Part shown: positions 33,944 through 46,173 of the stretch, one piece after another | How the letters are laid out: each line of letters opens with the position of its first letter | Position numbering within the stretch: position 1 is the first letter of the stretch | Source: Nitrosomonas stercoris | GTDB taxonomy: Bacteria > Pseudomonadota > Gammaproteobacteria > Burkholderiales > Nitrosomonadaceae | Reading direction: 5' to 3' | Assembly: GCA_006742785.1 (NCBI GenBank) | Contig: AP019755.1 | Span: 992,001-1,056,000 of the forward strand | DNA length: 64,000 bases | Notes under the pieces: generated by a model | The model's database searches: none | Seen by the model: the letters and a program-made list of their open reading frames with translations, nothing else | What the model was told of the DNA's origin: nothing | Position numbers and translations under genes: made by a program

Positions 33944-34417
33944 ATGAATATAAATTTCACGCTAGTCTCGCAAGCAATAGCTTTTTTCATATTAATCTGG
34001 TTCACTGCTAAATTCATTTGGCCTTACTTGTTGCGTGCAATTGAAGAGCGCCAGCAGCAAATTGCAGACGGATTGGCGGCAGGGGAACGTGGTAAGAAAG
34101 AGTTGGAGTTGGCTAGTCGTCGATCTGCCGATGTGTTGAAAGACGCCAAGCAGCGCGCAAGTGAGATTATAGGCCAGGCAGAAAAAAGAGCTTCGGATAT
34201 CGTTGAGGAAGCCAAGCAGAATGCCAAAAATGAAGGTGATAAGATTTTGGCAGGAGCGCGAGCGGAGATTCAAAATGAAATGCTTGGTGCACGAGAATCT
34301 TTACGAAAGCAGGTTGCTGGTTTGGCGATTCAAGGAGCATCAAAAATTTTGCATCGCGAGATTAATCCGGAAGTACATGCTGATTTACTGGCATCAATTG
34401 AAGCAGAGTTGAAATAA
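33944..34417 (+). CDS. atpF: ATP synthase Fo subunit b
   Basis: A 157-residue stator protein with one N-terminal membrane helix ([23 protein letters not shown]), then a long amphipathic coiled coil rich in Ala, Lys and Glu to the C-terminus. It links Fo to the delta subunit. Its stop directly abuts the atpH start. Confidence 0.95.
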   Translation: MNINFTLVSQAIAFFILIWFTAKFIWPYLLRAIEERQQQIADGLAAGERGKKELELASRRSADVLKDAKQRASEIIGQAEKRASDIVEEAKQNAKNEGDKILAGARAEIQNEMLGARESLRKQVAGLAIQGASKILHREINPEVHADLLASIEAELK

Positions 34418-34954
34418 ATGGCTGAGGCATTCACAATTGCTCGCCCTTATGCTGACGCAATTTTTAAGTTGGCGAGTAAAAATAATTCACTATCAGTTTG
34501 GTCGGAGATGCTGGAATTTGTAGCTGCCATTGTGGCAGACAAGCAAATTAAGGCGTTAATAGGTAACCCTCAAGTTTCATCACAAAAGTTGTGTGAAATC
34601 ATCCTCGCGATAGGTGATAAAAAATTAAATGACGCAGGGAAACGTTTAATTGCTCTGTTAATAGAAAATGAGCGATTAAATATCTTGCCACAATTGAGTG
34701 AGTTATATGAGCAGTTAAAGGCGCAATATGAAAGTGTTCTTGAAGTCAAAGTTATTTCTGCGTTTCCCATTGATGCAGCACAACTTAAAAAACTGATTTC
34801 TGTCTTGGAAGCAAAATTTCAACATAAAGTAAATGCCCAGGTCAGTGTTGACGATAAGTTGATTGGGGGAGTGAAGATTGAGATTGGTGATCAGGTAATT
34901 GACAATTCTGTATCTGGAAAGCTAGAAGCAATGGCGGCAGCACTCAAAAGCTAG
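34418..34954 (+). CDS. atpH: ATP synthase F1 subunit delta
   Basis: A 178-residue stator protein connecting subunit b to the alpha-beta hexamer. It opens with the family TIARPYADAIFKLA and closes with DDKLIGGVKIEIGDQVIDNSVSGKL, the OSCP/delta signature. It begins at the base after the atpF stop. Confidence 0.95.
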   Translation: MAEAFTIARPYADAIFKLASKNNSLSVWSEMLEFVAAIVADKQIKALIGNPQVSSQKLCEIILAIGDKKLNDAGKRLIALLIENERLNILPQLSELYEQLKAQYESVLEVKVISAFPIDAAQLKKLISVLEAKFQHKVNAQVSVDDKLIGGVKIEIGDQVIDNSVSGKLEAMAAALKS

Positions 34955-34966
34955 GAGTTATATAAA

Positions 34967-36508
34967 ATGCAGTTAAATCCATCTGAAATCAGTGAGTTAA
35001 TTAAAAATAAAATCGAAGGGCTTTCAATCACCTCGGAATTTAGTACGCAAGGGACCGTCGTGTCAGTGACGGATGGTATTGTGCGAGTACACGGACTTTC
35101 TGATGTAATGCAAGGCGAAATGCTGGAATTTCCCAACGAAACATATGGTCTGGCGTTAAATTTGGAACGCGATTCAGTTGGTGCAGTTATTTTGGGTGCA
35201 TATGAGCATCTTAAGGAAGGAGATGTTGTTAAGTGTACAGGGCGGATTTTAGAAGTTCCTGTGGGGGAAGCATTGCTAGGGCGTGTAGTTGGTGCTTTGG
35301 GACAACCAATTGATGGTAAAGGGCCAATCAATGCGCAAAGAATGGAGCCAATAGAGAAAATTGCTCCTGGTGTAATTGCGCGTCAATCGGTGGATCAGCC
35401 AATGCAAACTGGTTTGAAATCAATTGATGCTATGGTGCCAATTGGTAGAGGGCAGCGAGAACTCATTATTGGTGATCGACAAACAGGAAAAACAGCTGTA
35501 GCAATTGATGCAATTATTAATCAGAAAGACCAGGATGTGATTTGTATCTATGTTGCAATTGGTCAAAAAGCTTCTTCTATTGCCAACGTGGTACGTAAGC
35601 TGGAAGAAGTGGGTGCAATGGCTTACACGATTGTGGTGGCTGCTTCTGCTTCTGAATCAGCTGCTATGCAATATATTGCCCCCTATTCGGGATGTACCAT
35701 GGGTGAATATTTTCGTGATAACGGACAAGATGCCCTAATTGTTTATGATGATCTTACAAAACAAGCATGGGCGTATCGACAAATATCATTGTTGTTACGT
35801 CGCCCACCTGGCCGTGAAGCCTACCCTGGAGATGTGTTTTATCTCCATTCGCGATTGTTGGAGAGAGCGGCGAGAGTCAACGCTGATTATGTTGAAAAAG
35901 TGACAGATGGAAAAGTAAAAGGAAAAACAGGTTCATTGACGGCACTTCCAATTATTGAAACTCAAGCAGGTGACGTAACAGCTTTTGTACCTACGAATGT
36001 GATTTCAATTACGGATGGTCAGATATTTCTTGAGTCCGATTTGTTTAATGCTGGTATTCGTCCGGCAATTAATGCTGGTATATCGGTTTCGAGGGTGGGA
36101 GGAGCTGCTCAGACAAAAGTTATTAAAAAACTGGGTGGTGGTATTCGATTGGCTTTGGCCCAATATCGTGAACTGGCGGCATTTGCACAGTTTGCATCTG
36201 ATCTCGATGAGGCGACACGTAAACAATTAGAGCGTGGAAAGATGGCAACTGAGCTTATGAAGCAAGCACAGTATGCAACGTTGAAAGTTTCAGAAATGGC
36301 ACTAACGTTATTTGCCTTGAATAAAGGTTATTTTGATGATGTTGATATTAAGCGCGCACTTGCTTTTGAGTCGGCATTGAAGAGCCATATACGTAGTCAG
36401 CATCCAGCGATACTGGATAAAATTGAAGCCAGTAAGGAGATTGATGCTGAAACAGAAAAAGCATTAGAAGCGGCTATTCAGGAATTTAAGCAGAACGGAA
36501 CATACTAA
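34967..36508 (+). CDS. atpA: ATP synthase F1 subunit alpha
   Basis: Regulatory nucleotide-binding subunit, 513 residues. It has the P-loop [19 protein letters not shown] (near residue 169), the conserved [29 protein letters not shown] in two parts (about residues 242-270), the arginine-finger region with [12 protein letters not shown], and a C-terminal helical domain. Length and motifs match proteobacterial AtpA. Confidence 0.97.
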   Translation: MQLNPSEISELIKNKIEGLSITSEFSTQGTVVSVTDGIVRVHGLSDVMQGEMLEFPNETYGLALNLERDSVGAVILGAYEHLKEGDVVKCTGRILEVPVGEALLGRVVGALGQPIDGKGPINAQRMEPIEKIAPGVIARQSVDQPMQTGLKSIDAMVPIGRGQRELIIGDRQTGKTAVAIDAIINQKDQDVICIYVAIGQKASSIANVVRKLEEVGAMAYTIVVAASASESAAMQYIAPYSGCTMGEYFRDNGQDALIVYDDLTKQAWAYRQISLLLRRPPGREAYPGDVFYLHSRLLERAARVNADYVEKVTDGKVKGKTGSLTALPIIETQAGDVTAFVPTNVISITDGQIFLESDLFNAGIRPAINAGISVSRVGGAAQTKVIKKLGGGIRLALAQYRELAAFAQFASDLDEATRKQLERGKMATELMKQAQYATLKVSEMALTLFALNKGYFDDVDIKRALAFESALKSHIRSQHPAILDKIEASKEIDAETEKALEAAIQEFKQNGTY

Positions 36509-36511
36509 CCG

Positions 36512-37399
36512 ATGGCAAGCGGCAGAGAAATTAGAAATAAGATCAAGAGCGTAAAAAATACGCAAAAGATCACGCGCGCGATGGAAATGGTTGCTGCCTC
36601 AAAAATGAGGAAAGCACAAGATCGCATGAAAAAATCTCGTCCTTATGGTGAGAAGATTCGTAATGTTGCAGCACATATGAGCAAGGCGAACGTTGAGTAT
36701 CGCCATCCCTTTTTGATTAAGCGTAGTGATGTCAAGAAAATAGGAATTATTGTTGTGACATCGGATAAGGGGTTATGTGGCGGGCTTAATACCAATGTAT
36801 TGCGCAATGTTCTACATGAAATACAGGCTTGGGAGAAAGAAGGTAAGCAAATCCAGGTTTGTTGCATTGGTAACAAGGGATTGGGATTTATGAGTCGCCT
36901 TGGTGCTCAGGTAATTTCACAAGTAACCGGGTTGGGAGACACACCTAGTATAGAGTATTTAATAGGTGCAATTAAAGTGGTTCTAGATGCATATACCGAT
37001 AATCAACTTGATCAGGTATATATTTTTTATAATCGCTTTGTCAACACCATGAAACAAACTCCCGTCATGGAGCAACTTTTACCATTGACTGACAAATATA
37101 TCGAAGAAAGAAATGAAGGTGAAACCAAGTCTGAGCGTGCTCCATGGGATTATATATACGAGCCGGAAGCAAAACCCATTATTGATGACATTATGGTGAG
37201 ATATATCGAAGCACTTATATATCAGGCAGTTGCTGAAAACATAGCTTCTGAGCAGTCAGCAAGAATGGTTGCAATGAAGGCTGCTTCTGATAATGCAGGT
37301 AACTTAATTGACGAGCTCACTTTGATATATAACAAATCTCGTCAGGCAGCTATTACAAAGGAAATTTCAGAAATTGTTGGTGGAGCTGCGGCTGTTTAA
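36512..37399 (+). CDS. atpG: ATP synthase F1 subunit gamma
   Basis: Central rotor stalk, 295 residues. The N-terminal helix ([28 protein letters not shown], residues 5-32) and C-terminal helix ([27 protein letters not shown]) are the paired coiled coil that turns inside the hexamer; GLCGGLN near residue 89 is conserved. It starts three bases after the atpA stop. Confidence 0.96.
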   Translation: MASGREIRNKIKSVKNTQKITRAMEMVAASKMRKAQDRMKKSRPYGEKIRNVAAHMSKANVEYRHPFLIKRSDVKKIGIIVVTSDKGLCGGLNTNVLRNVLHEIQAWEKEGKQIQVCCIGNKGLGFMSRLGAQVISQVTGLGDTPSIEYLIGAIKVVLDAYTDNQLDQVYIFYNRFVNTMKQTPVMEQLLPLTDKYIEERNEGETKSERAPWDYIYEPEAKPIIDDIMVRYIEALIYQAVAENIASEQSARMVAMKAASDNAGNLIDELTLIYNKSRQAAITKEISEIVGGAAAV

Positions 37400-37420
37400 A
37401 TATTATAAATTTGTATTTAG

Positions 37421-38809
<1,389 letters not shown>

Positions 38810-38826
38810 AATCGGGTGATAATTTA

Positions 38827-39246
38827 ATGGCAGTGTTTCATTTAGATATCGTAAGTGCGGAAGAATCAATTTATTCCGGACCAGCGGAATTTATCGTTGC
38901 CCCAGCTTTAATGGGAGAAGTGGGTATTCTTCCGCAGCATACGCCTATGCTTACTCGTATTAAATCTGGAGTGGTGCGCGTAAAGGCTCCACTGCAAGAA
39001 GACGAGGAAATTTACGTTTCAGGAGGGATGCTGGAAGTACAACCTGATGTTGTTACTATTCTGGCTGATACCGCAGTACGTGGAAAAGATCTGGACGAAG
39101 CCAAGGCATTGGAGGCTAAGCGTAAGGCAGAAGAAATTATCAAAAATAAAACATCCGAGATTGAGTATGCTCGTGCACAAGCTGAATTAATGGAAGCAAC
39201 TGCCCAGCTTGCTGCAATCAGGAAACTAAGAAAAAGAAGACACTAA
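38827..39246 (+). CDS. atpC: ATP synthase F1 subunit epsilon
   Basis: A 139-residue regulatory subunit. The N-terminal beta sandwich ([36 protein letters not shown]) is followed by the C-terminal helical pair that can inhibit ATP hydrolysis. It is the last gene of the operon and is followed after a few bases by a strong terminator. Confidence 0.95.
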   Translation: MAVFHLDIVSAEESIYSGPAEFIVAPALMGEVGILPQHTPMLTRIKSGVVRVKAPLQEDEEIYVSGGMLEVQPDVVTILADTAVRGKDLDEAKALEAKRKAEEIIKNKTSEIEYARAQAELMEATAQLAAIRKLRKRRH

Positions 39247-39248
39247 AT

Positions 39249-39284
39249 AAAAAGGACCGATTGTATTTATGATCGGTCCTTTTT
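39249..39284. terminator. Bidirectional Rho-independent terminator
   Basis: AAAAAGGACCGAT (39249-39261) and ATCGGTCCTTTTT (39272-39284) form a perfect 13-bp stem around a 10-base loop. The GC-rich core flanked by A and T runs gives a U tract on both strands. It ends the atp operon and also the convergent Sel1-type gene, whose stop lies 2 bases beyond it. Confidence 0.92.
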
Positions 39285-39285
39285 A

Positions 39286-39966
39286 TTACTTATCAGTGTC
39301 TTGTTGTGACTGACGAATTGCCTTTAAGTTTTCTATTGCTTCTTCATTGTTCTGTTCAGCTGCTTTTTCAAACCACTCAATAGCTTTCTTCGTACTTTGT
39401 TCGACACCTTCACCCATTAAATAAATAACCCCTAGATTATTTTGTGCATCAGTATTACCCTGTTCAGCAGACTGAGTAAATAATTCTATTGCTTTGGTTT
39501 TATTCTGCTCAACCCCCTCACCTGTAAAATACAGTAACCCTAGGTTGAACTGCGCATCAGCGAGTCCTTGTTCTGCAGCACGGTAAAACCATCCTGCTGC
39601 TGCTTCTGGATCACGTGCGAGTGGCTTGCCTTTTGCGTCGTGTGAGATTGCTTCCCCTGAAAAAAACATAGAACCCAAGCTATTTTGTGATTCGGCATCT
39701 CCCTCTTGTGCCTTTTTACGCAGATTGAGGAAACGTTGTTCTGGGCTCAGACCATCATCAAGAATTGGCATAATTTCTTGCTTAAGTTTATCTTGTTCTT
39801 CCTTGGATAGACCTTCTTTTAAAAAAGATGGTAATTCGTTAGCAGTGGTCATTTCTTCCATTAAGGTAACTTCTGATCCGTCTGTGGTAGTTTCTTCCGC
39901 AGTATTTTTTTTGTCACAGCTAGTAATGAGTAAGAGAGCTGCAAGAAGGATGACGGTAGTTTTCAT
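39286..39966 (-). CDS. Sel1-repeat lipoprotein
   Basis: A 226-residue protein with a lipoprotein signal (MKTTVILLAALLLITSC) and an acidic linker, then three to four Sel1-like repeats (pattern A-x2-NLG-x-LY-x2-GEGV-x9-W/F-x2-AAEQG, about residues 90-215). Sel1 repeats bind proteins; in secreted bacterial proteins the role is often scaffold-like. The start at 39966 is backed by AAAAAGGAA. Function unknown. Confidence 0.87.
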   Translation of the reverse strand: MKTTVILLAALLLITSCDKKNTAEETTTDGSEVTLMEEMTTANELPSFLKEGLSKEEQDKLKQEIMPILDDGLSPEQRFLNLRKKAQEGDAESQNSLGSMFFSGEAISHDAKGKPLARDPEAAAGWFYRAAEQGLADAQFNLGLLYFTGEGVEQNKTKAIELFTQSAEQGNTDAQNNLGVIYLMGEGVEQSTKKAIEWFEKAAEQNNEEAIENLKAIRQSQQDTDK

Positions 39967-40188
39967 ACTAATTCCTTTTTGAGATTTGTTTGTTGTATTA
40001 AGCATTAATTTAACAATTTTACTAAGAATCCGTTCGATATCTCATTGAAGAGTGTATTTTTGTGTCAAGATTGAACTGAAAATATCTGCATACTTTCGAG
40101 TGAGCGTGCTTTGTTTCATTGATTTTTTGCTTGAACTAGTTTTCTTGCCAACGTTCTTTGGCGGTAATGATCACATTGATGGATTTAG

Positions 40189-41313
40189 CTATTCTTCAGC
40201 AACCGTGAACATACGCTGATATTCTTTAATTGCGTAGCGATCTGTCATACCGGCAATGTAATCAGCAATTGCCTGATGTCCATAATCATGGAATTTTTGC
40301 TGATATTGCGGAGGAAGCAACATGGGTTTGGCTACAAAGGCTGCAAACAGTTTTTCAATAATATGATGTGCTTTATTGCTCATGCGCATCACTCGATAGT
40401 GTTTATAAAGATTCTTATGCAGAAACCGCTTTAATTCCTGTTGTTGTTGCTTGATAGCTGTACTAAAGCTAATTAATGGCGACATTGTGCGCACATTATC
40501 TGGACTGCTTGGATTTGCTGCCGTAATCTGTGCTTTGCTCTGAGTGGTCAGATCGGTCGCCAGCGTATTGATCATCCCACGGATAGTTTCATGGATCAGG
40601 CGGCGTCCAGTGATGTCTGGATAATGTTGTTTTACCTGATGCAGATGCCGGGCAAATATTTCAATTTCTTCCAGTTGTGTCAGAGTAATCAAACCAGAAC
40701 GCAACCCATCGTCAACATCATGATTGTTATAAGCAATTTCATCTGCTAAATTGGCCAGCTGCGCTTCTAAAGATGGGCTGTAGCCATGCAGAAAACGTTC
40801 TCCCAATTTTCCCAGCGCCAAAGCTTTAGTTTTAGTTGCTCTTTTCAGAATGCCTTCGCGTGTTTCAAAGCATAAATTTAACCCATCGAACCGGGCATAA
40901 CGTTCTTCCAATATGTCCACTACGCGTAATGATTGCAGATTATGCTCAAATCCGCCGTGTGCTTTCATGCAGTGATTTAAAGCATCTTGCCCAGCATGCC
41001 CAAAAGGCGTATGGCCAAGATCATGTGCCAGAGAGATCGCTTCCACCAATTCCTCATTGAGTTGCAAGTTGCGCGCAATAGAACGGGCAATTTGGGCAAC
41101 TTCTAGGCTGTGTGTTAATCGCGTGCGAAATAGGTCACCTTCATGGTTAACGAATACTTGTGTTTTGTATTCCAAACGGCGAAATGCAGTGGAATGAATA
41201 ATGCGATCACGATCACGTTGAAATTGACTGCGTCCGGTCGGAGCAGCTTCATAAATACGGCGACCGCGTGAATTAGTATCTGATACTGCGTGGGGAGCCA
41301 AATGGTTATACAT
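40189..41313 (-). CDS. dgt: Deoxyguanosinetriphosphate triphosphohydrolase-like HD protein
   Basis: Hydrolyses dNTPs to the nucleoside and triphosphate. The 374-residue protein has the HD-domain ligands in [18 protein letters not shown] (near residue 65), [21 protein letters not shown] (near residue 93) and [16 protein letters not shown], and the [12 protein letters not shown] segment. It overlaps the end of aroB by 8 bases, as in many betaproteobacterial aroK-aroB-dgt groups. Confidence 0.92.
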   Translation of the reverse strand: MYNHLAPHAVSDTNSRGRRIYEAAPTGRSQFQRDRDRIIHSTAFRRLEYKTQVFVNHEGDLFRTRLTHSLEVAQIARSIARNLQLNEELVEAISLAHDLGHTPFGHAGQDALNHCMKAHGGFEHNLQSLRVVDILEERYARFDGLNLCFETREGILKRATKTKALALGKLGERFLHGYSPSLEAQLANLADEIAYNNHDVDDGLRSGLITLTQLEEIEIFARHLHQVKQHYPDITGRRLIHETIRGMINTLATDLTTQSKAQITAANPSSPDNVRTMSPLISFSTAIKQQQQELKRFLHKNLYKHYRVMRMSNKAHHIIEKLFAAFVAKPMLLPPQYQQKFHDYGHQAIADYIAGMTDRYAIKEYQRMFTVAEE

Positions 41314-42406
41314 CAGTAATACAAGTTGTTAGGGTTTCCAGCAATAGCATAGCAGGAACAGAACTATTGATTGAAGCTTGGCCAATGCGATCGAGCAGCA
41401 CAAAACGAATCGTACCGTCTTTCACCTTTTTATCGAGTTGCATCGCTTCTAGATAACGTTTAGCGGCAATGCGAGGCCCCTTCGTCGGTAATCCTGCTGT
41501 TTCGAACAAATGTTGAATACGAGTCACATCTTGTGAGGTAATAAATTGTAAACGCTGGGAAAGGTCTGCTGCCATGAGTGTTCCCGCAGCGACAGCTTCA
41601 CCGTGCAGCCATATACCATAACCCATGGTGTTTTCAATAGCGTGGCCAAAAGTATGACCAAGATTGAGCAAGGCGCGCATACCACTTTCGCGTTCGTCCA
41701 GTGAAACAATTTCAGCCTTGATTTCGCAGCTACGGCGGATTGCATAGCGCATGGCTGTGAAGTCACGCGCTAATAGTTGTTGTATATGCTGCTCTAACCA
41801 AGCAAAGAAATCAGCATCATGAATTAATCCATATTTTATGATTTCTGCTATGCCAGCACGTAATTCCCGATCCGGTAAAGTATCAAGCGTAGTTGTATCC
41901 GTTAAGACCAAACGTGGCTGATAAAAGGCACCAATCATATTTTTGCCTAGTGGATGATTGATACCGGTTTTTCCTCCGACGGAAGAATCCACTTGAGCGA
42001 GTAACGTAGTCGGAATTTGAATGAAAGGTACGCCTCGTAAATAGCAAGCCGCTGCAAAACCGGTTAAATCACCAATGACACCACCCCCTAAGGCAATCAA
42101 TGGCGTGGTGCGCTCGCAGCGGTGTCCCAATAACGCATCGAAGATTAGATTAAGTGTCTCCCAATTTTTGTATTGTTCTCCATCCGGCAAAATAATGGCA
42201 AAGGTTTCTATTTTTTGCTCCGTCAGTGCATGCCGTAATTTATCCAGATAAAGTGGTGCGATGGTAGTGTTGGTGACAATTGCTGCGCGTTTGCCGGACA
42301 AATAAGGTAGCAGTAGTTCCGCTTGGGAAAGCAGATCCTGTCCAATATGAATGTCGTAACTGCGTTTTTCTGTAGGTATGTCAAGTATGACTTGAACTGA
42401 TTCCAT
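41306..42406 (-). CDS. aroB: 3-Dehydroquinate synthase
   Basis: Second step of the shikimate pathway: DAHP to 3-dehydroquinate, NAD- and zinc-dependent. The 366-residue protein has the NAD-binding [11 protein letters not shown] and [20 protein letters not shown], the [22 protein letters not shown] signature in two pieces (about residues 130-152), and zinc ligands in [12 protein letters not shown] and [10 protein letters not shown]. It follows aroK after 52 bases. Confidence 0.96.
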   Translation of the reverse strand: MESVQVILDIPTEKRSYDIHIGQDLLSQAELLLPYLSGKRAAIVTNTTIAPLYLDKLRHALTEQKIETFAIILPDGEQYKNWETLNLIFDALLGHRCERTTPLIALGGGVIGDLTGFAAACYLRGVPFIQIPTTLLAQVDSSVGGKTGINHPLGKNMIGAFYQPRLVLTDTTTLDTLPDRELRAGIAEIIKYGLIHDADFFAWLEQHIQQLLARDFTAMRYAIRRSCEIKAEIVSLDERESGMRALLNLGHTFGHAIENTMGYGIWLHGEAVAAGTLMAADLSQRLQFITSQDVTRIQHLFETAGLPTKGPRIAAKRYLEAMQLDKKVKDGTIRFVLLDRIGQASINSSVPAMLLLETLTTCITDV

Positions 42407-42458
42407 GGTGTTTGTTGACTATTTTTGAGATAGATTGATTGGAAGGAAACGACACTTG

Positions 42459-43076
42459 CTATTTTACTTCTTGGTGGGAAGAGTGGTGTTTTTGCGCATT
42501 ATTAGCTGTTTTTTGTTCATATTGACGTAATCTTTGTAGCAATCTTTGAACAAAGGTGCGTGCGTTTTGCTTGCTGCTATCCATGATAATGTGAGCTGTT
42601 TCTCGGTACAGAGGATCACGTTGCGTAAAGAGTTCCATGAGTTTCGCATATGCATTTCCCGTTTGTAGCAAGGGGCGATTTTTGTCTAAATGTGTCCGCC
42701 GTCGTAGCTCGGAAACAGGGGCGCACAGATAAATGACAGTCCCACTTTGGCGTAATAAAGTACGGTTATCAGGCTGCAGTATGGCCCCACCGCCTGTAGC
42801 CAAAACAATATTTTGCTGTTGTACTACTTCTCGCATGACTTCACTTTCACGTTTACGAAAACCGGCTTCTCCTTCTATTTCAAAAATAACGGGGATGCCG
42901 ACACCGGTACGCTGCTGAATTTCATGGTCGACATCGATGAAATTTTTTCCAGCCAGATTGGCTAATAATCTACCTACTGTAGTTTTACCAGAACCCATCA
43001 TTCCAATCAGAATGATATTATCTAGTAGTGATTCAGTATCAGAATGTTTTCTGGCCAATGTTTTATTGTGCTGCAT
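42459..43076 (-). CDS. aroK: Shikimate kinase
   Basis: Phosphorylates shikimate. The 205-residue protein has the P-loop IGMMGSGKTTVGRLLA (from about residue 24), the substrate-binding DVDHEIQQRTG, FRKRESEVM, and the ATGGGAI loop, plus the lid Arg in HLDKNRPLL. N- and C-terminal tails make it longer than E. coli AroK (173). First gene of aroK-aroB-dgt. Confidence 0.95.
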   Translation of the reverse strand: MQHNKTLARKHSDTESLLDNIILIGMMGSGKTTVGRLLANLAGKNFIDVDHEIQQRTGVGIPVIFEIEGEAGFRKRESEVMREVVQQQNIVLATGGGAILQPDNRTLLRQSGTVIYLCAPVSELRRRTHLDKNRPLLQTGNAYAKLMELFTQRDPLYRETAHIIMDSSKQNARTFVQRLLQRLRQYEQKTANNAQKHHSSHQEVK

Positions 43077-43121
43077 ATAGTGATTATAATGTTACAGGCA
43101 TTTTTATTGATCTAATACTGA

Positions 43122-44366
43122 CTATGATGAAGCTTTTATTGATAATAGTTTTTTAGAAATCAGAAATTCGATTGTCAATGCTGCCATTATCATCATAACC
43201 GGCATAATAGGCTCACGGTAGCGAAATATTACATAAAATAACATGTGGACAGCTGTATAGCTGCAAATTGTTAACCATAGGATCAAAAGTGGTTTCTTTC
43301 TAAGCTCTTTAATCAATAAAGTAGCTGCTGCTGCTGTAACGATGACAATAAACTGAATGAGCCAAAGAATACGAATAATTTTTTCGGTTGATGATTGCTC
43401 ACCTTTTCCTTTGTGAACTGGCGGAATCCAGAAATAAACGGCCTTCTTTACAGCTAAAGTTAAGAAATCAACTGGGTGATCCTTTATCCAAGTAATGGCT
43501 TCTTGTTTCAAGGTTTCAGAAGCCTGAACTTCACCAATTTTTCGTAAGTCCCCCCATGTAGAACCGCGAGGCGTATCTGCAATAGAAACAAAATATCCTG
43601 TAGCTGCAGGATTATTACCGAGATAGAGATTAAAGCCACCATTTGTATTCATAACTGGTGATCCGATGACAGATGCATTTCTTATCATCCATGGTGCAGA
43701 AATTATTATGGCTATGGTGAAAATAAGCGTCGTAAAAATGATTTTCCTAGATGTTGTCGCAGGAGCAAAAACCAAGGCAGGGATGACAGCAGCAACTAGA
43801 GATAATGCTGCATTTCCTGTTAGAGCCAGTAAGCCAAATAATATCCCGCATCCGACTGCCGTTTTTTTCGAAGGTTGGTATGCTAGTTGTAGGATGCACC
43901 AGATGACTCCCAACATGAGGGGGGTCATTAAATTTTCCTTTAAAATATATACTGCGTATACCCCTGTTGGCAAATACAGCGCCAAGATCCCTGCTGCTGT
44001 GAGCCGTCCAATCTTTCCGGCACCCGCCTTCTTAGCAACCAGGTAGCAGAGGATGATTGCGATACACCCCAAGAGAACGTTACAGATGCGTACAGCAAAA
44101 ATATTTTCACTGAAAAAGTAAAATACAGGAGCCAAAATAAATAGTGGGTAACCAACGTTATACATCGCGTGATTACCCATATTATCTTTAATTCCATCCC
44201 CATTTATCAGGTTGAGAGCCATACTTATGTAAGCGGCCTCGTCCCCTCCATTGGATTCATGATTAAGACTGAGTATGGCAACTATCCTTAGAAGAAAACC
44301 AGCACACAGGATCAAAATTAGCCATGGCCAATCTTCTTCAAATAGTTTTGTTATTTTTTGAGTCAT
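43122..44366 (-). CDS. GT-C membrane glycosyltransferase (ArnT/GT39-GT83-like)
   Basis: A 414-residue protein with about ten membrane segments. The first periplasmic loop carries an acidic motif (NGGDEAAYISMALNLINGDG) like the DE-type catalytic site of GT-C enzymes that use lipid-linked sugars. The rest shows NVGYPLFILAPV and a C-terminal FRYREPIMPVMMIM, typical of the PMT/ArnT-like group. The ATG at 44366 overlaps the preceding gene by one base (TGATG). With the UbiA and EamA-like genes upstream it is probably the last enzyme of a lipid-linked sugar transfer route; acceptor and sugar are unknown. Confidence 0.78.
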   Translation of the reverse strand: MTQKITKLFEEDWPWLILILCAGFLLRIVAILSLNHESNGGDEAAYISMALNLINGDGIKDNMGNHAMYNVGYPLFILAPVFYFFSENIFAVRICNVLLGCIAIILCYLVAKKAGAGKIGRLTAAGILALYLPTGVYAVYILKENLMTPLMLGVIWCILQLAYQPSKKTAVGCGILFGLLALTGNAALSLVAAVIPALVFAPATTSRKIIFTTLIFTIAIIISAPWMIRNASVIGSPVMNTNGGFNLYLGNNPAATGYFVSIADTPRGSTWGDLRKIGEVQASETLKQEAITWIKDHPVDFLTLAVKKAVYFWIPPVHKGKGEQSSTEKIIRILWLIQFIVIVTAAAATLLIKELRKKPLLILWLTICSYTAVHMLFYVIFRYREPIMPVMMIMAALTIEFLISKKLLSIKASS

Positions 44367-44728
44367 CAGCTTTTTCCTACTAGAAACACCCCTGCACAAA
44401 TTAATATAACGCCAACCACCCGAAGAGGTGAGATTTGTTCACCCAATAGATGGCCCACAAAAATAGTAAAGACAAAGCCCAGCCCTACTAACGGATAGGC
44501 TTTACTTACATCCCACTTAGAAAGCACGCTAAGCCAGATAACTGCTCCCAACCCATAAAGTAAAAACCCGATAAAAACATATCTATCCAGAAGAATAAAG
44601 ACAGTGCTAAGTGGATATGGCTGAGCGAGAATAGTTTTAACATTATCACCTGACATTCCTGCTTTCAGAGAAAATTGTGCAGCTACAGAAAGCATGATAC
44701 TTAGCATAGCAACCAAGAAAATTTTCAT
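44366..44728 (-). CDS. EamA/SMR-like four-helix transporter (ArnE/ArnF-like)
   Basis: A 120-residue protein with four membrane helices. The third-to-fourth helix region reads KWDVSKAYPLVGLGFVFT then LLGEQISPLRVVGVILICAG, the pattern of small EamA proteins such as the ArnE/ArnF pair that flip undecaprenyl-phosphate sugars. The start at 44728 overlaps the UbiA stop by 4 bases (ATGA). Its place between a prenyltransferase and a GT-C enzyme suggests it flips the lipid-linked sugar across the inner membrane; that is inference. Confidence 0.75.
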   Translation of the reverse strand: MKIFLVAMLSIMLSVAAQFSLKAGMSGDNVKTILAQPYPLSTVFILLDRYVFIGFLLYGLGAVIWLSVLSKWDVSKAYPLVGLGFVFTIFVGHLLGEQISPLRVVGVILICAGVFLVGKS

Positions 44729-46173
44729 AGTGGTATGTCTACTGTCAGGAAATGTGCAGCCAATATGACAGTGACTATGCATATTATCGTTATACGGCTA
44801 CCCCTGTCCCTAGCTGCGTAGATCACAGGATCATCATGCATCTCCCCACGGGAGGTTTTTACCCAAAGACGTGCCAACCAATAAATTAACCCAATGGTCG
44901 CTAGCCAAAGCAGATGAGGGGTGTGATAGAGATTTTGAGTTTCCGGCGCATGAATGAATAACCCAAATACTACAACTGATGAAAGTGCTGCTCCTACACC
45001 TAATGGCCACAGCACAGTTAAATCGGTTACCCGGTAATCCCGACCTCGGGTGGCAGTCATTCCATTTTGCTCAAGTGAAACGAGTTCTGCACAACGTTTT
45101 ACCAGTGCTAGACTCAGAAATATGAAAACTGAAAAGGCAAACAACCAAGAACTAGTTGGGACATCTATTGCAACTGAACCAGATAAAATCCTAAGGGTAT
45201 ACAACAACGAGAGCATCAATACATCAATTAGTATATATTCTTTAAGTGCCCAGCTATAGGTGCTAGTTAGTGCTAGGTAAAGCAGAAGCATCAGAGTGAA
45301 TCCGTTAGATACCATAGGCGCTAGGGAGAGTGCCATAACTAATAAAAAAGCAGATACGATAAGCCCTTTTTGTATTGACAAACGACCGCTAGCAAATGGC
45401 CTAAATCGTTTCCTGGGGTGTGCGCGGTCATTCTCTAAATCCCAGATATCATTGCCGATATAGGTGGCTGAAGCGGCCAGGGAAAAAGCCAGAAAAGCCA
45501 AGATTATTGATATGAGCTTATCAATATCGAAGAAAGAAAAAGCCGTGAGTAGCGGAACAAACAGCAACAGGTTTTTTAGCCATTGGTGAATGCGCAAGGC
45601 GCATAACCATGAACCTAGATTGGCGTCATTGTCCTGAAACTGATATTCAATTGGTGTATGTTGCTTAACAATCTTTTCTGTATTCGGTGAAACATTAACC
45701 AAAATAGCAGCGTTGGCTGCTTTCCAGATAGGGATGTCAGCCCGACTATCGCCTGCATAAATGAAGCTGTTTCCCACATTTTTCTGAATGGCTTGTAGCT
45801 TTGTTGCGCCCTTCAGATTATGATTTCCTACTGTGGCAAGTACTTGGTCAAACAGGCCGATATGATTAGCAACAGCTTGGGCAATTGATTGATGGGCTGC
45901 AGTTGCCAGGATAATTTGACGCCCTTTAGCTTTTTCTTTGCGTAAGTAATCTAGCAACGGCTCATGGTAGGGGAGTAATTCAGTATCAATACTGGATTGC
46001 GTCACAATTTTTTCCTTAAAACCGGCGCGGCCAAGGAGAAGCCAAAAAGGAAGTCGCAACAGATTGATGGGAGATTGCTTAATTATATTGATAACTGATT
46101 CAACCAGAGTATCTGTAGGTGTAAGTGTTCCATCTAAATCTACCACTAGCGGTATATTCTGATTTTTTATCAC
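44725..46173 (-). CDS. HAD phosphatase-UbiA prenyltransferase fusion (DPPR-synthase-like)
   Basis: A 482-residue fusion. Residues 1-185 are a HAD hydrolase: motif I VVDLDGTLTPTDT, motif II ILATAAHQS, and the acidic motif YAGDSRADIPIW. Residues 190-482 are a UbiA-type membrane prenyltransferase with eight or nine helices and the two Asp-rich motifs: NDIWDLENDRAHPRKRFRP and, later, LKEYILIDVLML. The HPxKxxRP variant is typical of decaprenyl-phosphate phosphoribosyltransferase (Rv3806c type). The likely reaction is transfer of phosphoribose to polyprenyl phosphate, with the HAD part removing the 5-phosphate. It starts a three-gene operon with overlapping genes. Confidence 0.8.
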   Translation of the reverse strand: MIKNQNIPLVVDLDGTLTPTDTLVESVINIIKQSPINLLRLPFWLLLGRAGFKEKIVTQSSIDTELLPYHEPLLDYLRKEKAKGRQIILATAAHQSIAQAVANHIGLFDQVLATVGNHNLKGATKLQAIQKNVGNSFIYAGDSRADIPIWKAANAAILVNVSPNTEKIVKQHTPIEYQFQDNDANLGSWLCALRIHQWLKNLLLFVPLLTAFSFFDIDKLISIILAFLAFSLAASATYIGNDIWDLENDRAHPRKRFRPFASGRLSIQKGLIVSAFLLVMALSLAPMVSNGFTLMLLLYLALTSTYSWALKEYILIDVLMLSLLYTLRILSGSVAIDVPTSSWLFAFSVFIFLSLALVKRCAELVSLEQNGMTATRGRDYRVTDLTVLWPLGVGAALSSVVVFGLFIHAPETQNLYHTPHLLWLATIGLIYWLARLWVKTSRGEMHDDPVIYAARDRGSRITIICIVTVILAAHFLTVDIPL

